Shown: positions 7,924 through 16,079 of the stretch, piece after piece
How the letters are laid out: each line of letters opens with the position of its first letter
Numbering within the stretch: the first letter of the stretch is position 1
Assembly: GCA_951812665.1 (NCBI GenBank)
Contig: CATOST010000025.1
Coordinates: forward strand, 1 to 64,000
Direction of reading: 5' to 3'
Source of the DNA: an uncultured Acidobacteriota bacterium
GTDB lineage: Bacteria; Acidobacteriota; UBA6911; RPQK01; JAJDTT01
Length of the DNA: 64,000 bases
The notes under the pieces: generated by a model
Told to the model about the DNA's origin: nothing
The model's database searches: none
Seen by the model: only the letters and a program-made list of their open reading frames with translations
Made by a program: the position numbers and the translations under genes

Positions 7924-9159
7924 TCATTGGGGAAGTTCGGTCTCGGCCACACCGGCGCCGACCCTTCCGAACGAGTGCCGGAGCCATTCAATGGAATCGA
8001 ACAGGAGACGGTCGTCCATTTCCGTCACCTCGAAACTGTCGCCGATGTCTCGAATCAGGCTGATGTGGAGGGTTCCGCCCAGATGTTCCCGAAACTCGGT
8101 CAGGCCCTCCAGAACCACCCTCTGCCCGCCCCGAGTCGTGGAGAGAGCCTCATCCCAGACCGGCAGGCCCAGGTTTCGGAGCAAGGAAAGGACTCGATTC
8201 AGGACCCTCCGCTTCAGGAAGCCGGCCCGGACCGAGTAAACCAGATCCACGGCCATTCCGATGGCGACCGCTTCTCCATGCCGGAGCCGGCTCCGGGTCA
8301 TGGACTCCAGCTTGTGGGCGGACCAGTGGCCGAAATCCAGTGGCCGCGCACTGCCGAACTCGAAGGGATCTCCGGAACTGCGAATGTGTTCCAGGTGGAG
8401 TTCCGCGGAACGCCGAATCTGGTGGTGGAGTGGCTCCGCCTCGCCTCGGGCAAGTTCCGAGGCGTTCTTCTCCAAATACTCGAAGAGGGGCCGGTCCCGG
8501 ATCAGGGCCACCTTCACGGCCTCGGCGATGCCGGCGATCTTGTCTCGATGCGCCAGGGTCTCGATCAGGGAACGGTCGTTGATGACCGCGAAGGGCGGGC
8601 TGAAGGCGCCCAGAAAATTCTTTTTCCCGAACAGATTGACCCCGTTCTTGACCCCCACTCCGGAATCGCTCTGGGCGAGGACGGTGCTGGGGACCCGAAT
8701 GACGCGGACGCCCCGGTGAAAGATGGAGGCCGCAAATCCCGCGGCATCCAGGACCGCACCCCCTCCCACGATCACCATGAAGGATTGGCGATCCAGTCCC
8801 AGCCGGTTCATCGTCTCCACCAGGGTCAGAACCTGGCGGAGGTCCGCCTTGACGGCCTCGCCCCCGACCACGTCCAACGGCTCACAGACCAGTTCCAGTT
8901 CCTGGGGACGGGCTTCGGCGTAGGCTGGAATCCGGGTGTGCAATTGGGGATGAGCGCGGGAGACGTTCTCGTCGATCACGAAGAAGAGACGGTGGCGACG
9001 GTCCGATTCGAGACGGTTCACCACCCGCGAGAAGACCGGATTCACCGGATCGAAGACACCCGCCGTGAAGATCACCGGGTAGTCATAGTCGAGGGTGAAA
9101 CTCTGGTTGACGATCTCCATGTCGTGAGCGCCAGGAGCGGAAGGATTGGGGGGCGACAT
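7924..9159 (-). CDS. eboD: 3-dehydroquinate-synthase-like protein EboD
   Basis: A 411-residue protein of the dehydroquinate synthase / sugar-phosphate cyclase fold. NAD-site motifs are FMVIVGGGAVLDAAGFAASIF (in part) and VPSTVLAQSDSGVGVKNGVN; metal/active-site residues lie in AGIAEAVKVALIRD, LDFGHWSAHKLE and RHGEAVAIGMAVD. First gene of the eboD-eboE-eboC operon. The strict AroB role is unlikely given this context and the sequence divergence, and EboD-type cyclase activity is not characterised. ATG 9159 is used; ATG 9120 (MEIVNQSF) is a plausible alternative because homology starts there. A TGGTAGACT extended -10 lies at 9190-9198. Confidence 0.87.
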   Translation of the reverse strand: MSPPNPSAPGAHDMEIVNQSFTLDYDYPVIFTAGVFDPVNPVFSRVVNRLESDRRHRLFFVIDENVSRAHPQLHTRIPAYAEARPQELELVCEPLDVVGGEAVKADLRQVLTLVETMNRLGLDRQSFMVIVGGGAVLDAAGFAASIFHRGVRVIRVPSTVLAQSDSGVGVKNGVNLFGKKNFLGAFSPPFAVINDRSLIETLAHRDKIAGIAEAVKVALIRDRPLFEYLEKNASELARGEAEPLHHQIRRSAELHLEHIRSSGDPFEFGSARPLDFGHWSAHKLESMTRSRLRHGEAVAIGMAVDLVYSVRAGFLKRRVLNRVLSLLRNLGLPVWDEALSTTRGGQRVVLEGLTEFREHLGGTLHISLIRDIGDSFEVTEMDDRLLFDSIEWLRHSFGRVGAGVAETELPQ

Positions 9160-9189
9160 CGCTCAACACAGTGCCGGTAAAGAACTTGT

Positions 9190-9198
9190 AGTCTACCA
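9190..9198 (-). promoter_or_regulatory. extended -10 promoter element of the ebo operon
   Basis: Minus strand TGGTAGACT, about 30 bases upstream of the eboD ATG at 9159. It is identical to the element before the yjhG-type gene and similar to TGGTAGAAT at 41366-41374. No clear -35. Confidence 0.4.
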
Positions 9199-9320
9199 CA
9201 GGGCTGGAGACGCAAAGGCGCCGCCAATTTCACACCTCGTAAGAATCCTGGAGGGGTGACTTCCAGTCGCCTGTTCCTCCGTTCCCGCGTGCTCATTCAC
9301 TCATGCCCTGTCCGGAGTTC

Positions 9321-9337
9321 GGCGGTTGGAAACCGCC
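9321..9337. repeat. GCGGTTGGAAACCGC-type hairpin element, copy 1
   Basis: Perfect 7-bp stem GGCGGTT / AACCGCC with loop GGA, embedded in TCCGGAG...CCGCT. A second copy, with one stem mismatch, lies at 49654-49670 and shares the flanking TCCGGA. Both sit in the upstream gap of a plus-strand gene (DUF423 protein; sugar-binding lipoprotein). Confidence 0.5.
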
Positions 9338-9373
9338 GCTTGTCTGGAGCTATCGCGCCGGAAGAGGCACAGG

Positions 9374-9379
9374 TAAAAT
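9374..9379 (+). promoter_or_regulatory. -10-like box immediately upstream of the DUF423 gene
   Basis: TAAAAT with six bases between it and the ATG at 9386. If used, transcription would begin at or next to the start codon and give a leaderless mRNA. No -35 is evident. Confidence 0.35.
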
Positions 9380-9385
9380 GAACCG

Positions 9386-9799
9386 ATGCGATCATCTCGT
9401 TCGAGCCTCCGGTACTTCCCTGCTCTGGGCGCGTTTTTCGGTCTGGCCGGCGTGGCGGCGGGAGCTTTCGGCTCCCATGTCCTGGAATCCAAACTCTCCG
9501 GCGAGATGTTGGAGATCTTCGATTTGGCCACCCGCTACCTTGTGGTCCACGCTCTGGCTCTGCTCCTGCTGGGCGCCCTCTCAAGCCGCATGGAACGGAG
9601 ATGGGGGGCCGCGGCCGGGTGGGGATTCTGCGCCGGCGTGATCCTCTTCTCAGGAACGCTCTACGCCTACAGCCTGACCGGAGTCCTCGGATGGGTCATG
9701 CTGACGCCAGTGGGAGGAACGGCTCTGATGGCCGGATGGGCCTGTTTGTTTTGGTCCTGTTGGCCCCGTCGCCGCCGCCCGGAATCAGACAGGAAGTGA
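9386..9799 (+). CDS. DUF423 family small membrane protein
   Basis: A 137-residue integral membrane protein with four hydrophobic segments (about 10-30, 48-70, 78-98, 102-124). The DUF423 hallmarks are present: GAFFGLAGVAAGAFGSHVLE, then FDLATRYLVVHALALLLLG, ILFSGTLYAYSLTG and TPVGGTALMAGWACL. Family function is unknown. Its TGA overlaps the ATG of the glycosyltransferase (TGATG), so the pair is translationally coupled. Confidence 0.9.
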   Translation: MRSSRSSLRYFPALGAFFGLAGVAAGAFGSHVLESKLSGEMLEIFDLATRYLVVHALALLLLGALSSRMERRWGAAAGWGFCAGVILFSGTLYAYSLTGVLGWVMLTPVGGTALMAGWACLFWSCWPRRRRPESDRK

Positions 9800-10518
9800 T
9801 GACGTCAGGGAAACCCAAGCCACTGATCTCGGTGATCATCCCGGCGCTCAATGAAGCGGCCGGGATCGCGAGATCCATCGCCAGCGCATTTCAAGAGCCG
9901 GATGTCGAGGTCATCGTCGTCGACGGGGGCAGCCGGGATGAAACGGCGTTGGTGGCGCGCCGCCTGGGCGCCGAGACGCTGACGGTCCCGGCAGGACGAG
10001 CCCGCCAAATGAACGCGGGAGCCGAGGCGTCCAAGGGCGAATATCTGGTTTTTCTGCATGCAGACACCATACTTCCGCCGCAGTACGCCAGTCTGGTTCG
10101 ACGCCTGTTGGCGTCCCCTGAAGTGGTTGCGGGAGCTTTTCGGCTGGGTATCGAGGGCCGCCAGCTGAGTCTCCGCTGGATCGAGACGGGCGCCAACTGG
10201 AGATCCCGGTGGCTCCAACTCCCGTATGGCGACCAAGCCCTCTTCGTGCGGTCTCGCCTCTTTTTCGAGTTGGGAGGTTACGCCGATCTCCCGATCATGG
10301 AGGACTACGACCTGGTCCGAAGACTGACCCGGAGGGGCCGCGTCATACTGGCTCCCAAAGCTGTCGTCACTTCGGCAAGACGATGGAAACAGTTGGGTGT
10401 CCTCAGAACGACGCTGCTCAATCAGGTCATGGTGACGGGCCATCTCTTGGGCGTGTCTCCTCGGAAGATGGCCCAATTGTACCGGCGAACGGCGGCGTTT
10501 CGGCCGACAGCCGAATAA
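9799..10518 (+). CDS. TIGR04283-family glycosyltransferase (GT2 fold)
   Basis: A 239-residue GT-A fold family-2 glycosyltransferase. Motifs: ISVIIPALNEAAGIARSI at the start, VIVVDGGSRDETALVA, the family-typical GRARQMNAGAEASKGEYLVF, and LHADTILPP with the metal-binding DxD equivalent (HAD). Later come LPYGDQALFVRSRLFFELGG and MEDYDLVRRL. TIGR04283 members are named for arsenosugar biosynthesis in organisms where they neighbour ArsM/ArsS-type genes; none is present here, so the acceptor is unknown. ATG 9799 overlaps the DUF423 stop. Confidence 0.85.
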   Translation: MTSGKPKPLISVIIPALNEAAGIARSIASAFQEPDVEVIVVDGGSRDETALVARRLGAETLTVPAGRARQMNAGAEASKGEYLVFLHADTILPPQYASLVRRLLASPEVVAGAFRLGIEGRQLSLRWIETGANWRSRWLQLPYGDQALFVRSRLFFELGGYADLPIMEDYDLVRRLTRRGRVILAPKAVVTSARRWKQLGVLRTTLLNQVMVTGHLLGVSPRKMAQLYRRTAAFRPTAE

Positions 10519-10533
10519 CGATCCGCGTAAATT

Positions 10534-11418
10534 CTAAAGACCCGCCAGTTGCTCCAAAACCTTGACCAGTGCCTGGGTCCCCTCCAGGCCCTCTCCCCGG
10601 GCCTGAGAAGTGCGGAACAACTGGTTCACCAGAGACGTCGCGGGAAGCGCGGCCTGGGCCCCGGCGGCGCTTTCCATCACCAGGCGAAGGTCCTTCTGGA
10701 TGAGATCGACCATGAACCCCGGGGCGAAGTCGCGATTCACGACTCGGGGAGCCAGATTGCTCAACTGCCAACTGCCGGCAGCACCTCCCTTGACGGCTTC
10801 GACCATCACCCGTTGGTCCAAGCCATTCTTCCCGGCGAAGATCAGCGCTTCGCTGACCCCCATGAGGGTGACCGCCACCAGAATCTGGTTGCACAACTTG
10901 GTCAGCTGGCCACTCCCCACGGGCCCGCAATAGGTAATGGTCTTGCCCATGGTCTCGAATATGGGCACCGCCCGATCGAACGCCTCGCGGTCCCCTCCGG
11001 CCATGATGGCCAAGGTGGCATTCTGTGCCCCCACGTCCCCTCCCGACACGGGCGCATCCACCAATGCAGATCCCTTCTCTTGGAGCTTCCGGTCCAGATC
11101 CTTCTCGACCTGGGGCGAGATGGTGCTCATGTCCATCACCACCGAACCCGGTCGAATCCCGTCCAGAACACCCTCCGGTCCGGCGACCACCTCCTGGACG
11201 TCCGGCGAGTCGGAGACCATGGTGATGATCATCCGGGAGTTCGCGGCCACCTCACGAGGAGAAGGGGCCACGGCGGCTCCTTCCGCTTCCAGTGACCTCG
11301 TCTTGGACCGGGTGCGGTTGTAGACCGTGAGGGGATACCCGGCCTTCAAGATGTGTCCGGCCATGGGGAGCCCCATGATTCCGAGCCCGATGAAACCGAC
11401 GGATGGCTTGTTCGCCAT
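10534..11418 (-). CDS. NAD(P)-dependent beta-hydroxyacid dehydrogenase (GarR / 3-hydroxyisobutyrate type)
   Basis: A 294-residue member of the 6-phosphogluconate-dehydrogenase-like family: Rossmann motif VGFIGLGIMGLPMAGHILKA, cofactor region VYNRTRSK, substrate motif VDAPVSGGDVGAQNATL and catalytic-lysine block GSGQLTKLCNQILVA. Such enzymes oxidise 3-hydroxyisobutyrate or reduce tartronate semialdehyde. RTRSK after the second strand suggests NADP preference. ATG 11418 is chosen over the upstream in-frame start because AAGGAGG sits five to eight bases before it. The convergent neighbour ends 15 bases away. Exact substrate cannot be read from sequence. Confidence 0.88.
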   Translation of the reverse strand: MANKPSVGFIGLGIMGLPMAGHILKAGYPLTVYNRTRSKTRSLEAEGAAVAPSPREVAANSRMIITMVSDSPDVQEVVAGPEGVLDGIRPGSVVMDMSTISPQVEKDLDRKLQEKGSALVDAPVSGGDVGAQNATLAIMAGGDREAFDRAVPIFETMGKTITYCGPVGSGQLTKLCNQILVAVTLMGVSEALIFAGKNGLDQRVMVEAVKGGAAGSWQLSNLAPRVVNRDFAPGFMVDLIQKDLRLVMESAAGAQAALPATSLVNQLFRTSQARGEGLEGTQALVKVLEQLAGL

Positions 11419-11510
11419 AGGATCCTCCTTCTTGGATTTTGGCACGAGCGGCCGGCGCGGCTGGCACGCGGACCGCGATTCAACGTAAAATCATCCCTGG
11501 GAGAGAGTTA

Positions 11511-13244
11511 ATGAGCAAGAGAAAAACGTGGATTCTTTCGATCGTACTGATCATTTTCTTCGCGGGAGCGGCCATCGTCTCACTGGGCCTCTACTACGCC
11601 CTCCGGGGTTCCGTGCCCAGGGTCGAGAACGATACGGTCGTGGAGATCGTGATTTCGGACCAGATCCGGGAATTTCCTCCAAACAATCCATTCCTTCAGA
11701 TTCTTGCCCCACAAGGGACCAGCCTCTGGCAACTGCGAAAGATTTTTCGCCGCGCGGCGGAAGACGAACGCGTCAAGGCCATGCTCCTGGAGATCCATCC
11801 CATGGCGTGGAGCTGGGCCCAGATCGAGGAACTCCGGGACCAGATCAGAGTCTTCCGTGAATCGGGAAAACCGGTTCACGCGCTGCTGGCCGTGGACCTG
11901 GTCCGGGAACCGGAGTTGTACCTGGCGTCGGCCACGGACAGCGTGACCCTGAATCCGGATGCCGGCTTCCTGGTCAACGGCCTGTTGGTGGAGCAGACCT
12001 TTTTCAAGGGGACCATGGAGAAGCTGGGGATCCGCCCTGAATTCATCCAGTTCAAGGAATACAAGAGCGCCGAATCCTACAGCCGGGACAGCCTCAGTCC
12101 GGCGGTCCGGGAGATGCTGGAGACGATTGTCGCGGACCTGGAAGAGAGGTTCGTCGCCTCGGTTTCCCAGGACAGGAACCTGGAAGCAAGCGTTCTGGAG
12201 GAGTTCATGAAGCTGGGAGTGGCTTCTGCCGAGCAGGGCCTGGAACTGGGTCTCGTCGATCAAACGGGATACCGCCACCAAGTGGAAGAACTGTTGGCGG
12301 GCGCTGGCGAGAACAGCGAGTACCGGTCGATTTCCGGCGCCAAATTCCTGAAGGCCGCGCGCAATGGTTCCTCGGCTCCGGCTGAGCATCGGGCCGCCGT
12401 GCTGGCCGGTGTCGGATCCATCGTGGCCGGGAGGGGTGATCCCATGATGGAGGTCCTGGGCGGCGTCAGTCTCGCCCGCCAGCTTCGGAAGCTGCGGCAG
12501 AACGACCGGATCGAAGGGGTCATTCTGAGAGTCAACAGCCCGGGAGGATCGGCGGTGGGCTCGGACATGGTCTGGGAGGAAGTGCGGAAGCTTGAGCAGG
12601 AAGGCAAGCCTGTGGTCGTCTCCATGTCGGGCGTGGCTGGTTCGGGCGGGTACTACATCTCCATGGGGGCGGGTCACCTCGTTTCCCAGCCTTCGACCAT
12701 CACCGGCTCCATCGGGGTGATCTTCGGCAAGTTCGATTTGAGCAACCTGTATCGGTGGATGGGAATCAGCGTCGACCAGGTCAAGAACTACCCTCACGCC
12801 GATATCTTTTCGTTGAGCCGACCCTTGGGGGCCGATCAGAGAAAGCGGGTGGAGGACTGGATAGCCGACCTGTACCAGAAGTTCGTGACCAAGGCGGCAG
12901 ACTCGAGACAGATGGATTTTCAGGATCTGGAAGAGAAGGCCCGAGGGCGCATCTACACCGGCGCCCAGGCCAAAGCTCTGGGACTGGTCGATTCTCTGGG
13001 TGGGTTCGATGTGGCCATCCGAGAGTTGAAGCGGGCCATGTCGCTGGATGAGGACACCCCTCTGGACCTGCACCTGCATCCGCATCCCAAGAGCTGGTGG
13101 GAAGCGGCCTTCAGCGGGGATCTCGTGTCCGTAATCCGCTCTTTCACAACGGCCTCTTCGCTGAACCGGTGGTCCGCCAATCTGATCAGGCACCTCGAAT
13201 CGCCCGGTCCATGGCTGCTTGCTCCCGAACTCCGATTCCGCTAG
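11511..13244 (+). CDS. sppA: signal peptide peptidase SppA, 67K (two-domain) type
   Basis: A 577-residue inner-membrane protease. One N-terminal transmembrane helix (about residues 7-30) anchors it. The N-domain carries the general-base lysine in FKEYKSAESYSRD (Lys185), and the C-domain carries the serine nucleophile in SGVAGSGGYYISMGA (Ser near 378), as in the tandem-domain E. coli enzyme. It degrades cleaved signal peptides in the membrane. ATG 11511 has GGGAGAGAG upstream and a TAAAAT box at 11486. panB follows after 32 bases and may be co-transcribed. Confidence 0.92.
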   Translation: MSKRKTWILSIVLIIFFAGAAIVSLGLYYALRGSVPRVENDTVVEIVISDQIREFPPNNPFLQILAPQGTSLWQLRKIFRRAAEDERVKAMLLEIHPMAWSWAQIEELRDQIRVFRESGKPVHALLAVDLVREPELYLASATDSVTLNPDAGFLVNGLLVEQTFFKGTMEKLGIRPEFIQFKEYKSAESYSRDSLSPAVREMLETIVADLEERFVASVSQDRNLEASVLEEFMKLGVASAEQGLELGLVDQTGYRHQVEELLAGAGENSEYRSISGAKFLKAARNGSSAPAEHRAAVLAGVGSIVAGRGDPMMEVLGGVSLARQLRKLRQNDRIEGVILRVNSPGGSAVGSDMVWEEVRKLEQEGKPVVVSMSGVAGSGGYYISMGAGHLVSQPSTITGSIGVIFGKFDLSNLYRWMGISVDQVKNYPHADIFSLSRPLGADQRKRVEDWIADLYQKFVTKAADSRQMDFQDLEEKARGRIYTGAQAKALGLVDSLGGFDVAIRELKRAMSLDEDTPLDLHLHPHPKSWWEAAFSGDLVSVIRSFTTASSLNRWSANLIRHLESPGPWLLAPELRFR

Positions 13245-13276
13245 AGTCGGAAGTCCGCCCGGGAAGGAGTTCTTCC

Positions 13277-14128
13277 ATGCCGAAGCACGCTAAAGCATTG
13301 AGAGTGCCTGACTTGCAAGAGAAGAAGCACCGTGGCGAGAAGATCACCGCACTCACCGCGTATGACGCCACCATGGCCGCCCTGATGGACCGGGCCGGCA
13401 TCGACGTGCTGTTGGTGGGCGACTCTTTGGGCACCGTGATCCTGGGATGCGACACGACGCTGCCGGTCACCCTGGACATGATGGTGCACCACAGCCGGGC
13501 CGTCACCCGGGGAGCTCGACGCGCGCTGGTGGTTGCCGACATGCCCTTTGCCACGTATCAGGTCTCCGTTTCCGAGGCGCTTCGCAACGCCGGACGGCTC
13601 ATGCAGGAAAGCGGAGTCTCCGCGGTCAAGGTGGAAGGGGCCGGGCCGGTTGTGAAATCCGTCCGGCACCTGACGGAGGTGGGAATTCCAGTGATGGGGC
13701 ACCTGGGTCTGACGCCGCAGAAGGTCCACGCCTTGGGCGGCCACCGGCAGCAGGCGCGGAGCCGGGAGAGCGTGGCGCGGCTGCTGGACGACGCCGCTGC
13801 CCTTGAGGACGCCGGAGTCTTCGCTCTGGTCCTGGAATGCATTCCGGACCAAGTCGCTTTCGAAGTGACGTCGCAGCTTCGGATACCCACCATCGGCATC
13901 GGAGCCGGACCCTATTGCGACGGTCAGATCCTGGTGAGCTACGACGCCTTCGGCCTCTTCGACTCCTTCACCCCTTCCTTCGTCAAACGCTACGCCTCCC
14001 TGGGCAGCACCATCCTGGATGCCACCGAAAACTACATCGACGACGTTCGAACCGGACGTTTCCCCGCTTCCAGAACGACAGACTTTTTCCGTTCCAGCGA
14101 GCCGGAGCTGGTCAAAGAGAGCTCCTGA
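13277..14128 (+). CDS. panB: 3-methyl-2-oxobutanoate hydroxymethyltransferase
   Basis: A 283-residue TIM-barrel enzyme making ketopantoate from alpha-ketoisovalerate and methylene-THF, the first committed step to pantothenate and CoA. Motifs: KITALTAYDATMAALMDRAG, VGDSLGTVILGCDTTLPVT with metal-ligating Asp residues, KVEGAG, GHLGLTPQ and IGIGAGPYCDGQILVSYD. GGAAGGAG precedes ATG 13277. Its stop overlaps the panC start (TGATG). C-terminal extension is normal for the family. Confidence 0.96.
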   Translation: MPKHAKALRVPDLQEKKHRGEKITALTAYDATMAALMDRAGIDVLLVGDSLGTVILGCDTTLPVTLDMMVHHSRAVTRGARRALVVADMPFATYQVSVSEALRNAGRLMQESGVSAVKVEGAGPVVKSVRHLTEVGIPVMGHLGLTPQKVHALGGHRQQARSRESVARLLDDAAALEDAGVFALVLECIPDQVAFEVTSQLRIPTIGIGAGPYCDGQILVSYDAFGLFDSFTPSFVKRYASLGSTILDATENYIDDVRTGRFPASRTTDFFRSSEPELVKESS

Positions 14129-14988
14129 TGGCCCTGGTCGTGGCCACCTCCATCGCCGGAGCCCGGGAGGCGATGGAAGTCGCCCCAAAGGGTGGGTCGT
14201 CAAGGGGCCTCGTCCCCACCATGGGAGCCCTGCACGAGGGTCATCACGAACTGATCCAGGTGGCGCGGCGGGAATGCGACTGGCTCGCCGTAAGCATCTT
14301 CGTGAACCCGACCCAGTTCGGTCCCGAGGAAGACTTCGACACCTATCCGAGAGACCTGGAATCGGATCTCGCCAGGTGCCGGCAATTGGGAGTCGATCTG
14401 GTCTTTCAGCCCGGCAGAGACGAAATCTATCCGGCCACCCACAGGACTTTCGTGGAGATCGAGACCGTGACCTCGCACCTGTGCGGCCGGTTTCGCCCCG
14501 GACATTTCCGCGGGGTCGCCACCATCGTCCTGAAACTCCTGAACATCCTGGAACCGGACCGAGCCTACTTCGGCGAGAAGGACGCTCAACAGACGGTGGT
14601 CGTCCGGCAAATGGTGAAGGATCTGCACCTGCCGGTGAACATCCGCCAGGTCCCGACGGTTCGAGACACCGACGGATTGGCCATCAGTTCCCGGAACCGC
14701 CATCTCGGGCTCCGAGAGCGAAAGGCCGCCACCGTTCTCTTCCGGACCCTGAAGGAGATCCGGACCATGGTGCTCCAGGGAGCCCGGGACGCGGGCCAGG
14801 TCCGCCGCAACGGACTCCGGCTCTTGAGTCGGGAACCCCTGGTCCAGGTCGAGTACCTGGACTTGGTCGATCCTGAAACCATGCAGCCCGTGTCCAGGAT
14901 TCAAGGCCCGGTCCGGGCCGCAGGCGCCATCCGCCTGGGCCGAGTTCGCCTGATCGACAACGTTCTCTGCGAAGACCGAGACGGCTGA
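14128..14988 (+). CDS. panC: pantothenate synthetase (pantoate-beta-alanine ligase)
   Basis: A 286-residue cytoplasmic ligase joining pantoate and beta-alanine using ATP. Nucleotidyltransferase motifs: PTMGALHEGHHELI (HIGH-type), FVNPTQFGPEEDFDTYPR, HFRGVATIVLKLLNI, YFGEKDAQQ and the KMSKS equivalent DGLAISSRN. It begins inside the panB stop codon, so the two consecutive pathway steps are coupled. The 196 bases after it hold the promoter of the next gene and no further frame. Confidence 0.96.
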   Translation: MALVVATSIAGAREAMEVAPKGGSSRGLVPTMGALHEGHHELIQVARRECDWLAVSIFVNPTQFGPEEDFDTYPRDLESDLARCRQLGVDLVFQPGRDEIYPATHRTFVEIETVTSHLCGRFRPGHFRGVATIVLKLLNILEPDRAYFGEKDAQQTVVVRQMVKDLHLPVNIRQVPTVRDTDGLAISSRNRHLGLRERKAATVLFRTLKEIRTMVLQGARDAGQVRRNGLRLLSREPLVQVEYLDLVDPETMQPVSRIQGPVRAAGAIRLGRVRLIDNVLCEDRDG

Positions 14989-15093
14989 AGCGACCCCCTG
15001 ACTCCACCCCTGCCCCAAACCTCGAACGCAACCAGGATTCCCTCCGCAGCTGCCGAACATCTCCTTCTCGCTCCTCACTTCTCATTCCTAAGA

Positions 15094-15122
15094 TTGACTT
15101 TCGGGCGGAAACGTTCTAGTCT
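15094..15122 (+). promoter_or_regulatory. sigma70-type promoter of the MerR/B12-like regulator
   Basis: TTGACT (15094-15099), 17-base spacer, TAGTCT (15117-15122), placed 62 bases before the ATG at 15185. The same hexamer pair with the same 17-base spacing occurs at 25950-25978 upstream of the PQQ-propeller gene, which strengthens both. Confidence 0.6.
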
Positions 15123-15184
15123 GCCCTCCCTGAGTCGCCAACCGATCATCTCAGCCGTTCGCCTCTCGGTTCGTACGCCACGAC

Positions 15185-16060
15185 ATGGTCCGGAAACGAA
15201 TCTATTCCACGCGGGAACTTGCCCAACTCTGGAACCTGAGCGAATCGACCATAAAACGGTGGACCGATACCGGGAAGCTCCAATGCGATCGGACTCCGGG
15301 CGGCCATCGAAGGTTCCAACTCAAGCATATTCAGGACTTTCAGGCTCGCCACCGCTTCGAGGGAACCGGTCTCCTCACCTCGATCGAGTGGGAGGACCCC
15401 CGAATGGAGACCTTCGTCAACCAGAGGAATTGGGCCCGGGTGAGAGAGTTGATCCTCTATCTGGCTTCCGAGAACCAGTGCGCCCCGATCAAGGATCTTC
15501 TGGAGCGGCTCTACATTCGTGGACTGAACATAGGGAGTCTCTACGACGAGGTGCTGACACCCATATTCGCGGGCTCCCGGGGAAATCATTCTTCCAATCC
15601 CATGGGTGTGGGCCAAGCCCGACTCGTGGAAAAGAATCTTGAAGAGGCCTTGTACTATTTCTTTCCCGGTGTCGTCTGCCGCAGACCCCTGGGTAAGACC
15701 GGACTCTGTGCGGCGCCTGCCGCCTATTGCGGCCACTTCGTCAACGGAATCTCCCGCGTCTTGAACGAAGAGGGATGGGACGCCCTGAATCTGGGCAGCA
15801 AGGTTCCGTTCGATGCGATGGCTGAAATGGTGGAGGAGCAACCGGTGAACCTGGCCTGCGTCCACGCCCGGAAGAGACTGAGTGACAAGTCGAAGGACCG
15901 TTTCCGGACGTTGAACGTGGCCTGTGAACGCCACCGTATTCCGGTCCTTCTGTTGGGTCCGGGGTTTTCGACCCCCGGATCTCGGAAGGACCTTTCCTAC
16001 GACGAGTACATTCCCAGCTTTCGGGACTTCTCCGACTATATTCAGCGCGTGATGCACTGA
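15185..16060 (+). CDS. MerR-type HTH regulator with B12-binding-like C-domain lacking the cobalamin histidine
   Basis: A 291-residue protein. Residues 1-50 form a MerR winged helix: YSTRELAQLWNLSESTIKRW, then GGHRRFQLKHI. Residues of about 80-155 resemble the helical B12-binding-2 cap (ASENQCAPIKDLLERLYIRG, SLYDEVLTPIF), and 170-290 resemble the Rossmann B12-binding domain (GHFVNGISRVLNEEGWDALNLG, PVLLLGPGF). This is the CarH/LitR architecture of light- or B12-sensing repressors. The DxHxxG cobalt-ligating histidine expected near residue 180 is absent: the region reads LCAAPAAYCGHFVNGI. It may sense something else or bind base-on. Monocistronic, with its own promoter. Confidence 0.75.
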   Translation: MVRKRIYSTRELAQLWNLSESTIKRWTDTGKLQCDRTPGGHRRFQLKHIQDFQARHRFEGTGLLTSIEWEDPRMETFVNQRNWARVRELILYLASENQCAPIKDLLERLYIRGLNIGSLYDEVLTPIFAGSRGNHSSNPMGVGQARLVEKNLEEALYYFFPGVVCRRPLGKTGLCAAPAAYCGHFVNGISRVLNEEGWDALNLGSKVPFDAMAEMVEEQPVNLACVHARKRLSDKSKDRFRTLNVACERHRIPVLLLGPGFSTPGSRKDLSYDEYIPSFRDFSDYIQRVMH

Positions 16061-16079
16061 GTCGAAAGACACGTCCGGG

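Noticed and set aside
7924..9159. Annotating this gene as aroB
   Set aside because: It resembles dehydroquinate synthase but is longer, diverged, and locked into an operon with eboE and eboC.
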